From Phytophthora colocasiae (Eukaryota > Oomycota > Peronosporomycetes > Peronosporales > Peronosporaceae), in the NCBI GenBank assembly GCA_018806915.1, contig JAGKQI010000099.1, forward strand, positions 434,001-498,000: 64,000 nucleotides of DNA. The letters run 5' to 3'. This document shows positions 28,992-39,113 of the stretch, piece by piece. A model generated the notes under the pieces. That model worked only from the letters and a program-made list of their open reading frames with translations, had not been told where the DNA came from and made no database searches. Numbering within the stretch: position 1 is the first letter of the stretch; each line of letters begins with the position of its first letter. The translations under genes were made by a program, and so were the position numbers.

Positions 28992-29003
28992 GCTTATATA
29001 AGC
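28992..29003. promoter_or_regulatory. Palindromic TATA-like box in the LTR (candidate bidirectional core promoter)
   Basis: GCTTATATAAGC is a perfect 12-bp palindrome, present also at 44690-44701 in the other LTR. It could position transcription in either direction, which would suit an element with genes on both strands. Function is inferred. Confidence 0.4.
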
Positions 29004-29018
29004 CGGACACATCAGACT

Positions 29019-29142
29019 TGTTCACCAGAATCATGTACGTCAGACTCATGTACGTCGGACTTCATGTACGTCGGACTTCATGTACGTCGGACTCATGTAC
29101 GTCAGACTTCTGTACGTCAGACTTCTGTACGTCAGACTTCAT
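29019..29142. repeat. Tandem array of TGTACGTCRGACT-type units in the LTR
   Basis: About seven units of 17-19 bp built on the 11-mer TGTWCDYCRGA, followed by ACTTC/ACTC/ATC spacers. The same array lies near 44718-44838. Looser copies of the 11-mer precede it (28857, 28873, 28888, 28945, 28959). Confidence 0.8.
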
Positions 29143-29665
29143 GGTGTGATATCAGAGTTTCCATGCGTGATACCAGAAATCCATGAATGTTTTTAGGGTG
29201 CGGAGCACGTATGCTACAACGCACGAAGTCCAATCGGGATATGCGCGGGGTGCGCTACGTCCGGTGCGCGATACTTGGTATCTTGTGGGTATAACTGTAT
29301 TCCTTGAACCATCATCGTCACACAGGACGGCAACGGGATGAGGTCTCTCAGAGATACATTCTTCTGAGAAACTTTCTGCCAACCTTTAGGCACTCATCGT
29401 CGGGGAAAGTCCGGCGATCAGACTGAGTGTTATTGTCTCTCGGAGTTTGTGCACTTTTCCGAGGAACACTTCTGATCTCTTGGGCCCCTTTGCAGTACAG
29501 GTGAAGGTTAATATATATAGCGGTTTTCTTCCACAGATCCATTATTGTCGCACGGGACATAACCTCGTCCCACATTTCCCTTTCTCCCACAATCCATTAT
29601 ATGTCCAATCACATCACAGCGAAACGTCCATATCCACTCAAAAAATCGTAATTAGCAACGTGTCA

Positions 29666-29677
29666 ACCGCCCCTCCT
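29666..29677 (-). other. Gypsy-2 polypurine tract
   Basis: The minus strand reads AGGAGGGGCGGT directly before the LTR TGACACG, the normal site of plus-strand priming. Confidence 0.7.
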
Positions 29678-29921
29678 GGTCATAATTCGTCAGTGCGGAA
29701 CTTTCTCCAAACTGAGCATCATGGCCAGGACAGTACATCAGAGGTCCCGTGAACATAGTGTAGCTGTGACGCTCTCAAAACTTCCGAGATTTCATAATCT
29801 CTGGTGTCCTGTCGCTCAGTCTGATTCCATCAGACTCAGAAATAGCCAACTGTCGTATCCCATAAACGGCCACATCCCGATTTCCTTTCTGACACACAAG
29901 TCAGAAGAAGATCCTGCAGCC

Positions 29922-32900
29922 ATGAGTTCCCCATCGGCTTCTACCATTGGCGACGCCTCGGGCACTGGGCCTGCTTCGGCATCTGTAGCATCGCGAGGTG
30001 GTGGTGACGGTACTTCCGCATCACCTGGTGGCAGCTCAAGCGCCCCAGCCTCACAGTCGAGCGCGTCCGCCGCTCCGAAGCAGGGCGTTGATGCTGCTGA
30101 CAGCGATAATAGCACGATCGTGCCTGCCACGTCTACGGCTTCTGCCTCCACGAATCCTTCTTCCAGCGTCTCAACTCCATTCCCTAGAGGGCCGCACATC
30201 CTTTCCACCACTGAGGTGGATAGCCTGTTTGCGCCTGGGCAACAACTATTGGGCGACATGACTGCTGACGCCCCTTCCAACTGGGTGGACCCTGAGCCAA
30301 CGCCTGACGGACAGCCATTCCTGGTTGGTGTTCCGGCGCTCGCCGAGGACTTCCGTGTGGCAACCACATCGCGAACATCTATGGCGGACCTGGTGTTCTG
30401 GTGGGCCTTGAAGAGTTCACGTCGGCGGACATCTCGGAGCTTGAGCGTGTTATCCCTGACTTCACTGAAAGTCAGATGCTCGTTCCTCACGTGGATAGCC
30501 GTGACCGCCAGAACCTCGAAGCGCACATGGGGTCCGTCGATGTCCATCGGGAGTTGGCGTCAATCCTCCTGCACCTCCTCATCAGCGTCTCGCTGAGCGG
30601 GTGTACAAGACATCCGGCTATCTGAAGCAGATGGCCGGCGCTCACCGTCGGCTTCGACTTCAAGTTGAGTCCCAGGGCAACACATCTCTGGTGGACACGG
30701 CCGCTATCCAGAACGAGTCCGAAGATCTCAAGCGTCAGTGGGTTTTCAACTGCCAGTATTGGCGCCATGAAGTGCTGGACGCCCGACGTACTGCTGGTGA
30801 GGTCGAAGATCGTCTGAATGCAGAGTCCAAGAGTCTCGCGGCCCATTATCAGGACCAGATAGATGCTCTGGAGTCCGAGAAAGCGGCCTTAGAGGAACGC
30901 CTGGCGGACTCTCAAACGGAAGTCCGGTTGCTGAAGGCTCGCCCCACGACCACGGCCACAGACTCCTGGGGTTTTCTGGAGTACCTGTTTGAACACGGGG
31001 AGTTGAACGGCAATTGGGTGCGTCTTCGGGAGCTTCTGGTGAACTTCCAAGAGGGCAAGGCGCCGCCTGGAGACTGGGACACTATCATCAATGTGACGGC
31101 AATGGATCAGCGTAAGGCGGAAATTCCTGACTTCTCCAAGCGTCTGGCGAGAATTCGCTTCGATCAAGCTGCGGAGGCCAAGAAATCGACCAAAGTGCTG
31201 GATCTGACGGGTGCTGGCAGTGGTGTGAAGGTCTCCGGTGAACATGCGGGTGGCCCCGAAAAATCAGGCACTCGCCCGGTGAACAAGTCTGGGTCGCCCA
31301 CCAGGTCACCCAAATCTTCCGGATCTCCACCACTCAAGCCCAACCGGCCGTCTGGGAAACATCGGGTTCGTGTTCCTCAGGATCGCCCCAAGAATTACAC
31401 GCCTGGTATCGATTCGGTGCGTCCGGCGAACGCCAAGTCTCCGGTGTCCAAGGACGTGGTTCACACCACATTACCACCTGGAGTCGTCTGGAAGAAGTTC
31501 GTCCGACTTGCGCTTGGCTCTGCTCGCCGGCATTTCTTACGAGACAGCGATGAAGTGGCTGCGCACGGACAAGCCCGCCCACAGTCTGTTCACGGGGCGC
31601 CCTTGGTAAAAATGCTAGTGAGCATGATGTACTGGCGCAAGCTGAATCAGACCTCGTGGACTTCGTACGTCCCAGAGACGTATTACAAGATGGCTGAGGA
31701 GGAACTGCGCCGGCTTCAGAAGAACGATGTGGAGCCACCGGTCTGGGAGGCACTGACGCTCACGTCCCGTATCCCATCAGTGAGCCTGAGTCCACAGAGG
31801 ATGACCCTCAGAAGGACCCGGACTTCAAGGAGTCTGGTGAACAAGAATCTGCATCCAGCGACAGCGAGTCTGACGACGAGAAGTCGAGCGGCAACAGCGA
31901 TGACTCTGACGACGATGAGTCTGATGATCATTCGCACGCCGGCAACAAGCGTCCACGGGACTACGAGTCCAGCGACTCGGACGACTCGGGTCCGATAATC
32001 CCTACCAAGAAGTCCAAGCGGGATAGTGTACACGAGGCATCCAGGTCCAAGTCAGGCAGTCAAAAGTCCGGTGGCACTTCCACGTCAAGTCCCAAGAGCA
32101 AGAAATCCGGTGGTTCGCCCAAGTCGAGTTCCAAGGACAAGAAGTCTCAAGACTCCAAGTCGCCTAAGAGTTCTTCGGGCAAGCGACCTTCTGGTAAACT
32201 CCGGAAGTCAAGTCTGGTGTCCAAGTCGTACAAGTCGCTGACGCCAAAGGAATTACTGACGATCGAGGCCCCGGACACACATTGTTCTTCGTGGTTGTAC
32301 TACGGCATTCCGGTCCAGCCGACAAGTGACACCAAGACGTCCATCGGGCAGACTCCAGGGTTCCCAGACTTCGAGCCCCACAGACACAGTCTGGCACGCC
32401 TCAAGAAACGTTGGAATTCCAAGAAATACCAAGCCCTGCTGGATGAAGTGCCAGCGCCCTGGGACGTCATGTACCAGAACCGTCGGACCGAGCTGTACTT
32501 TCACCGGCGTGAAGACCTCTGTCCCTTGGTTCAGGCGGACATCGAAGAACTCGCGTCTCTCATGCGCAAGCACGCCCAAGCGCTATGGGAACGCACTCAC
32601 TGGGTGATCATGGATCCCGACGAGGACCTGCTGTCCGGTGAACAGCACAAGGAACGTGGGCTCCGACGTGCATCGTTACTGCGCCAATATCGAGGGGCAG
32701 TATCCAAGATTCTGAAGCACAAGGATTTCCCGGAAACGCTCATGTTCGAGCCTGGTATCTGGAAGGTCCCGGACAAATATTGCCCATGGATCTGGCAGGA
32801 CCCACGTGCACGTGACATCGGAGGTCCTGCGCCTGAGCTTGCGCAAGCAACTCGAAGCTATCGACTCAGCGGAACCGGCGCGCACGCAGTGGGCCACAGC

Positions 32901-33000
32901 GTCTTCCGACAAGGACTGGATGGAATTCGTGCCATCCGATCTCCGGAAACAAGCTCTGACGCCCGCTGAACGCGCCGAAAATCCTGTCTCTCTGAAGTAA
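29922..33000 (+). pseudogene. Gypsy-2 antisense ORF (aORF), about 1000 codons, frameshifted
   Basis: Plus-strand coding opposite to gag-pol, starting 257 bp inside the LTR boundary. It begins with a Ser/Ala/Gly-rich N terminus (29922-30200), then a conserved helical region (FTSADISELERVIPDF at about 30415) leading into a long coiled coil (about 30600-30920). Next are WGFLEYLFEHGELNG (about 30967), a basic Ser/Pro/Lys tract (31200-31400), an acidic Ser/Asp stretch with nuclear-localisation-like KKSKRD (31760-32030), and a conserved C-terminal domain (32240-33000: PWDVMY, ELYFHRREDL, FEPGIW, DLRKQAL). Frame changes lie near 30390, 30570, 31755 and 32815. The first conserved block and the C-terminal domain match the aORF of Gypsy-3. 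No known family was recognised. It might be a structural or nuclear protein. Confidence 0.75.
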
Positions 33001-33384
33001 GTACGCCAGAAGTCCGGTGTACTCTTCGCGACATCTCCGGGGAACTACATTTCTTCTTTCAGAACAACTTAGTCGTATGCATATCGTAGCGTAATAACAA
33101 TTCCCAATATAGTTCCCCGACGACCTTCTCCTTTAACATCCTCATATGTCGTTCAGTAATCTCCTTCTCATAGCATCATCATAATCCATTAGTAAAATTC
33201 CATCATACACACACAACCACGAAATCATCTCCATACAAATTCACATAACAATCACCATCACTGGGAGTCACGTATCCCTGAAATCACATTTCCGAAAGAC
33301 ATGTCTCTCAGACGCCTCATCTCTGAAATACATCGTCTGGTGAACAGTGATGTTCACCAGAGTTCTCAGAATAAGTCTCAGAGT
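33001..33384. other. Convergent gap between aORF and pol
   Basis: 384 bp between the stop of the plus-strand ORF and the stop of minus-strand pol. It is A/T-richer than its flanks and carries a motif copy at 33351-33361. Probably holds both 3' ends. No ORF supported. Confidence 0.5.
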
Positions 33385-35260
33385 TTAAACTCTGGGGTGA
33401 TCGTCTCCAGCTTGCATTGCTTGGAAACGAGCTCGCGCTCGTGCGCTCTGATTGAACTCATACAGTAAAGCGCCACAGTTCAGCTTTGACAAGGGTAGCC
33501 ACTCTGTCTCGTCAAACCCCATCCACTTGACCAGGTATTCGCGAAGTCTCTTGGAGGTCCTGGTACGTTAGCTCCACCGAGTGTCAAGGATCTTTTCCAC
33601 TTCGTATTCATCATTCTCGGTGTCGGGCCCCAACTGTCTTCTGCAACAGCGCTGCATCAAAGTCATCATCCTCGCGAACATCGAGTTCCACAGTCGGTCT
33701 TCTGGGAAACAAGGCTCTCGGCTTCAGGCGACTTATATGAACCCAAGGGTTCACCCGATACCCGGTATCCTCAACCTTCAGTTTCACACGAAAATCGTCC
33801 AACATCTCTTCGATCCGGAAAGGGCCGTGCCACATGTGTGCGAGTTTCCGACTCAACCCCGTTTGTACCTTGGGGATGTATAACCACACGGCATCACCGA
33901 CGGCAAATCCGGACTTCAGACGTTCCGACAACTCCTTCCACTTTCGAGTCTGTTCTTCAGAACGCTCCCGCTTGGCCTTCTTCTGAAGCTCTTCAGCACA
34001 GGCTTGAGCGTAGCTGTAATCTCGCTGCATCTTCCGACGCCACTCATAAGCAGTGCGCTCTTGTACACCAGAAGGCTTTGGACCAAGCATTGCGGACACA
34101 GTCCCATGAGCATCCCATCCGCGCACCAGAAAGAAGGGTGTTTCCAGACGGGTCGCATCAAAGGAAGTATTCAATGCGAACATCAGACGCTCGGCGTGAT
34201 CGTCCCAGTCACTCTGATCAGCTTCGGCGATGTAAGCCTTGATGGCGCGCACGACCGTCTGAACAGACCGTTCTTGTTGGCCGTTCGCCTGGGGACGGTA
34301 CGCCAGAGTCGCTCGCTGTCTGCTTCCCAGGAGGTCCCGGAAACACCTGAACACTTCACTCATGAACCGAGGGTCTTGATCATGGCGTATCAGGGAACTA
34401 GCTCCGAAGTTCCGGAAGACACGTTCCTCGTAGGCCTCAGCGACATCTTGAGCCGTAGTAATACTCATGGGCTTGCACATCACATATCCTGAGAACATGT
34501 CTTGGAACAACAACAGGAACGTGTTGCCTCTGGCAGACTTTGGCATGTGCGTCACGAAATCCATGGACACCACCTCAAAAGGTCGACTGGGCTCGATGTT
34601 ACCGGGCGACGGTCCAGGATTCGGGGGACGCCCCTTGCCACTTGCACAGTCCATACACTCTTTGACGAACCTTTCCACATCAGCGTACATACCAATCCAG
34701 TAGAACTCGGAGCTCAGCTTCTCGAACGTACGTTTGATTCCCTGGTGAGCACCCTGGTAATCCCCATGAGCATAGTGCAGCATATCAGCATGCAAGTCTC
34801 TGGGAACCACAAGTCTGAGTTCATCGACCATGTCTCTCGGACGTTCTCTGGTAGCACGGCTGAGGCGGTACAAAACGTCTCTGGAATCCAAGATGAAGTC
34901 ATCGGCAATCCTGGCCAGCTTCCTCACTCGGGGTCGTGGTAGATCTCCCACGTCACCCTTAAGGAACTTAATGAGTTCTGCCAGATGAACATCTTGAGTC
35001 TGGTGAACTTTGATCCGCCGCCAGCGTTCTTCCTGAAACTCTAATGGGCCCATGGGTTCACGAGCCTCCGCGTCATCTGGTAGGTTTGCTTCTTCCTGAT
35101 TGCGTGCACGAGTGATGGCAACAAGCACCTTGGCAGCATGAGGCAGGGGCGCAGACTCTGGCCCTGGGTCATCCATCTCCGGTGTACAATCATGTTCACC
35201 AGAGGTCTGGTGAACATCGTCCGGGGCTTCAGAAGACACTCCTTCGGGAGGCTTCATCAA
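33385..35260 (-). pseudogene. Gypsy-2 integrase and chromodomain
   Basis: An open frame of 549 codons (35260-33611): a spacer with GPLEFQEERWRRIKVHQ, H2C2 zinc finger (H-YAHGDYQGAHQG, CMDCASGKG), and catalytic core with SMDFVTH, RHDQDPRF and PQANGQQERSV (D, D, E). A C-terminal domain follows with DAVWLYIPKVQTGLSRKLAH and NPWVHISRLKPR. A frameshift near 33610 moves the chromodomain (YLVKWMGFDE-type, then GALLYEFNQSARARARF) into another frame ending at TAA 33385-33387. The chromodomain suggests targeting to modified histones. Gypsy-3 carries the same domains without the shift. Confidence 0.85.
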
Positions 35261-35294
35261 CTTCTCTGGGATCTTGACACCAATTTCAGATGAG

Positions 35295-36131
35295 TCAGTT
35301 CGTCAGGGTCTTGACCTGCCAGGACTCGCCAAGAACAAGAGTCTTGGACGTCAAATAGTCCGCTGCTTGGTTGAACTCACGCTTCACGTGCACTAGCTTC
35401 AGAGACTGGAACTTGATCTTCAGAGACTCAAACTCGGCCAATTTCCGCTGCAGGTTCGGCTGATTACAATTGATCAGACCTTGGGCTTGCTGTATAGCGA
35501 TACGGGAGTCTCCGACAACTACCAAGTCTCGGATGCCACGTTCCAAAGCCAACTTCAATCCATTGATCAAACCACAGTATTCTGAGTCATTCACAGTGAC
35601 ATCTTTCAGAGCGAACCCTTGGGCTTCCAGGATGTTCCACCCCGGGAGCTCCCAGAGCACACATCCGCAGCTTCCCAGGCGAGTGGATGTCTTGGCGGCA
35701 CCATCAAAACTCAGAACACAACCTCGGTAGTCAGCCTCTAGCATCTCCACGCTAATGGGTGCTGGAGGTTTGACTCGCCCCTTGACGGGGATGAGGTTTT
35801 CAGAGACCTCATCGAGGTGTTCACGGGGTGTGATGCCCGCTCCAAGAATAGCCGGGAGACCATCTTCATCTCGCTGGATTCTGCGAATCTCCAAGTTCCA
35901 ATGTGACAACTTCAATCCCCACTTCACGTTCCGACCATCAGCCGAGCTGGATGACAGGAGCCATTTCAACACCGAATGTCTGGTGTACACCGTGATCACG
36001 GGACTCGTGTTTACCATAGCCCGAAAGTTCTCCAGAACCCTGAGAATCGCGATGACCTCCTTCTCTGCAATGTGATACCGGAGTTCTGCCTCATTCAGCA
36101 CACGTCCAGTGAACCGTACGGGGTGTATCAC
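35295..36131 (-). CDS. Gypsy-2 RNase H end plus additional (aRNH-type) RNase H
   Basis: The first 90 residues are the C-terminal half of the Gypsy RNase H (ELRYHIAEKEVIAILRVL, TRHSVLKWLL). After a linker (about residues 95-145) a second, independent RNase H fold follows: LSFDGAAKTST (D), VNDSEYCGLI (E), VVGDSRIAIQQ (D) and NQAADYLTSKTL (D), i.e. the RVT_3/archaeal-like RNase H signature with all four acidic positions. Such a second RNase H is reported for some oomycete Gypsy elements and for plant Tat. The frame ends 35 bp before the next one (integrase). Confidence 0.85.
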   Translation of the reverse strand: MIHPVRFTGRVLNEAELRYHIAEKEVIAILRVLENFRAMVNTSPVITVYTRHSVLKWLLSSSSADGRNVKWGLKLSHWNLEIRRIQRDEDGLPAILGAGITPREHLDEVSENLIPVKGRVKPPAPISVEMLEADYRGCVLSFDGAAKTSTRLGSCGCVLWELPGWNILEAQGFALKDVTVNDSEYCGLINGLKLALERGIRDLVVVGDSRIAIQQAQGLINCNQPNLQRKLAEFESLKIKFQSLKLVHVKREFNQAADYLTSKTLVLGESWQVKTLTN

Positions 36132-36253
36132 CCATCGTACTCCTGTCCCAAGACGGCTGAAGCAGCCTCCACGGGTTCGTACATGAGGTATAATGACGAA
36201 AGGTCTGGTGCGATCCGGGTGTCTGAGGAGCGGTGTCGAGACAATCTTGCGCT

Positions 36254-37713
36254 TCAGAATCTCAAAGGCTTCCTAGCTCGAGCCAAATCTCGACCAGCAC
36301 GAATCTGTTCATCAGACAACTCGTAGAGCACAGCAGCGATCACCGGTAAGTCCTCGATAAACTTGTTGTAGTAATTCAGACTTCCCATGAAGCTCTGTAC
36401 TCCCTTGAGTGTCGACGGGAACGGCAATTCCTCTACTCCCTTGACGATCTTCGGTGTAGCTCTCAGTCCTTCAGCACTGATCTCATGCGACAGATAAGGA
36501 ATCGTCAGCTTCCCGAACTCGCTCTTGGGCAAGCTCACAGAAATGTTCCAGTATCTGAGTCTGAAGAGCAAGGCGTTCAGGTCTTCACAAAGTTGATCCC
36601 AGGTGGGCGCCCCATGAGCAATGTCGTCAATGTAGGAACTTCTGACCGAGTACCGGTCCCATGAAGGACGGACTGGATGTTCCTCTGAAAGACAGTCATT
36701 TGGTCGGTGAGCACCGGAACCCTGGCATGTGTTCATTAGAGTTCTGAAGTTGTTCACCAGACATCAGACCATGTACGTCAGAGTTCTGGGGTTCTAACTT
36801 CAGGAATTCCAGCACATCGGGGTCAACTCTCAGCTTCTTCTTCAGGTGACAATCGCACGAACTCCCCACAGGCAGTTATCCAACATCGCCTGGTATACCA
36901 GGGGCGCGTTCTTCAGACCGAAGGGCATTCTTACCCACTGGAAATGTCCAAATGGGCAGATGAACGCTGAGATCAGCCTCGCACGCTCCGTCATTCGAAT
37001 AGCCCAAAACCACTCGCCATATCCAGACTCATAAACCACAGTACTGCCTCAAACCAATCAACAGATCGTCTATCAGGGGCAACGGATAACGCGACAACTG
37101 GATAAAACCATTCACCACTCGATAATCAATGCACATGCGTATGTCCACACCATTCTTCTTGGAGGACAATCACAATTGGTGATGCCCAAGGCGAAGTCGA
37201 GTATTCGATGAGTCCGGTCTCCAGGAGTTTCTTCAGAAGTTCGTACACCTTGATCATCAGGTGAGGGGCAACGGACCTCGGACGTTGGGCAACAGGTTTA
37301 GCGTCTCCCACGTCCAAGTCACAGACCACGCCCCTTGCCGGGGCAGGTGCGGCATTGCTGTCTCCCAGAAAGATTTTCCGATGATACTTCAGAATGTCCC
37401 TGAGTTTCTTCTCCATTTCCGGCGTTGTTTTCCCGGGTACCCTGACGTCAGCCTTGTCGATATCGCATTCGGGAGTCAGGATCTTCCAATTCAGGCAGCA
37501 TAACCAGTTGGTCACGTAATTGAGAGAGTAGGTCCGTTCCTTCCCGTATGTAGACACCGGGTTCCAGATCCAACTCCTCATTCGTGACTCGCATGCACCG
37601 CTCGTACTCGGCTCGGAGCTTTTCCACAGGGGTGCCTGGCATACACTGGATTGGGATGTCCCATGAACAGTCTGTCGGATCCTCATCTCCCATAAACAGT
37701 TCACTAGAAACAC
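36254..37713 (-). pseudogene. Gypsy-2 reverse transcriptase, in three frames
   Basis: Segments: 37713-37126 (finger region: TPEMEKKLRDILKYHRKIFLG, then YELLKKLLETGLIEYSTSPWASP), 37039-36842 (FQWVRMPFGLKNAPLVYQ) and 36757-36254 (catalytic YIDD in SSYIDDIAHG, SLPKSEFG, FMGSLNYYNKF). Gaps are explained by small indels near 37130 and 36800 and by an insertion-like stretch around 36720-36840 that contains two copies of the 11-bp motif. RT copies element RNA into cDNA. All core motifs are present, so the enzyme was recently functional. Confidence 0.8.
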
Positions 37714-38792
37714 TCAGGGTGACTTCATCCTCGACCATGTTACTCGGAATTCCAGGCATGGTTCCAGAGTCCTTCGGAGTCGTTTCTTCTGATTGCAATT
37801 CCGAATCTCCGGTGTCCACAGCGGTATCTCGGGTCTCCTCTCTTCCGGCATCCACCCAGTCATCTGTCTGCGTAGCCGCATCCAAAGCAAAACGAACTCG
37901 TTTTGTTCGTGGGACCGAAGTAGGCCTCACAAACTGTACTCGAGCATTGTCCAGCCTTGGGCGCTGTAAGATCTTAGTTGGCCACGGGTATACCGGGTGA
38001 TCCACACACGGAGGTTGAGGCATCAGATCCTCCAAGTCAGCTCCGGTCTTCAGGCGTCTCTTCGTCTCTGGTGATGGAGTGTTTTCCAGAATCAAAACTT
38101 CCCAGTCACGATAGGCTGCAGAGCCTGGCCGTACAAAGCGACCATGTCGTGGGAAAAATCCATACTCCACAATCCTTGCAACGTCAGAAAATTCATTCAC
38201 CCACGTATTCTTGTCAGAAATGTTCACCACGCGCACCGCCACAGGCCATGACCGGGCTGCATAAATCAGCTGAGTCACCCAACGGTCTCCACGTCCCGCC
38301 CACACGACTTCTCGTTGTGGGTTCGTCGGACCATAATCAATGCGGACAACAAATTCTTCACCAGGTCTCAGAAGTACAGCTTCACTTGGTCTGATGGACC
38401 TGTTCCTGCCGATATGATCACCAGGCTCCCAGCTGCACATCATCACCACGACTTCGTCTGGCATAGATACCAGTCCCTCACGAACGCTGATCCTCAGACC
38501 AGCAGCGAACATGAATCCCATTCCCAATAGCACGTTTATACCTTTCGCCGATATTCGCAACCCAGACATCAACAATGTAAACCACCCTCGGTCCGAGGGT
38601 CAGCTTGATCTCAGCACTGGCACCAATGTACGTCGGAACTCCTCCTATCCCAGACACTCTTGTTTGTTTGTGTGACTTGAGCCTGAGTCCGAGCTTACGC
38701 GCAAAGTCGTAACTCAGGATGTTGATAGTCGCACCGGTGTCCAGGAGAATCTTGGTCCGATGATCATTGACAGCGCCATGCACCATAACCAC
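37448..38792 (-). pseudogene. Gypsy-2 aspartic protease and protease-RT linker
   Basis: Frame 38792-38478 has the retropepsin active site LLDTGATINIL. A frame change near 38540 leads to frame 38575-37448 with VLLGMGFMFAAGLRI (end of the protease fold) and then a 300-residue acidic linker. Upstream (38793-39113) the frame is traceable toward gag (DHYPDPAKRDV) with another indel. That stretch is the gag-protease junction and holds no separate gene. Confidence 0.78.
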
Positions 38793-39113
38793 ATCACGCT
38801 TTGCAGGATCAGGGTAGTGATCCTCCCACCAGCCATAACATTCCCGTCTTTCAGACGAAACTGGATTGTGTCGTCCGGAGGCGGTTCATTGTCTCTCGGA
38901 AAGTCCGGTGAACAGTCTTTCGAGAGTCCGATGAACTGTCTCTCAGACGCGGAATTTCTGAAGACATGGCTGATTCTGAGCTAAAGCGGTCATGCAATGT
39001 TGATTTTTAGGTTGGGTTGTTTTCAGCTCCGGTCCTACGTACACTAGAACACATAACTCTGGGGTGTGCCTTGCCCGGCGCGTTTCGGATCCCCATCCGA
39101 CGGGCTTGCTAGT

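Larger units (their letters stand above)
27706..29665 (-). repeat. Gypsy-2 3' LTR
   Basis: TGTCGCG...GTGTCA on the plus strand, a repeat of 43409-45362. It contains a palindromic TATA-like box (28992-29003), a tandem array (29019-29142), microsatellite CT and a second TATA-like run (about 29508-29520) close to the antisense ORF. Short ORFs inside are not genes. Confidence 0.95.

Noticed and set aside
29019..29142. Regular short repeats resembling a CRISPR array
   Set aside because: Units are contiguous without unique spacers, inside a eukaryotic LTR, and repeated in the second LTR.
28444..29590. Several ORFs of 60-90 codons in the Gypsy-2 LTR
   Set aside because: They recur only as LTR copies and consist of repeat-derived or low-complexity peptides.
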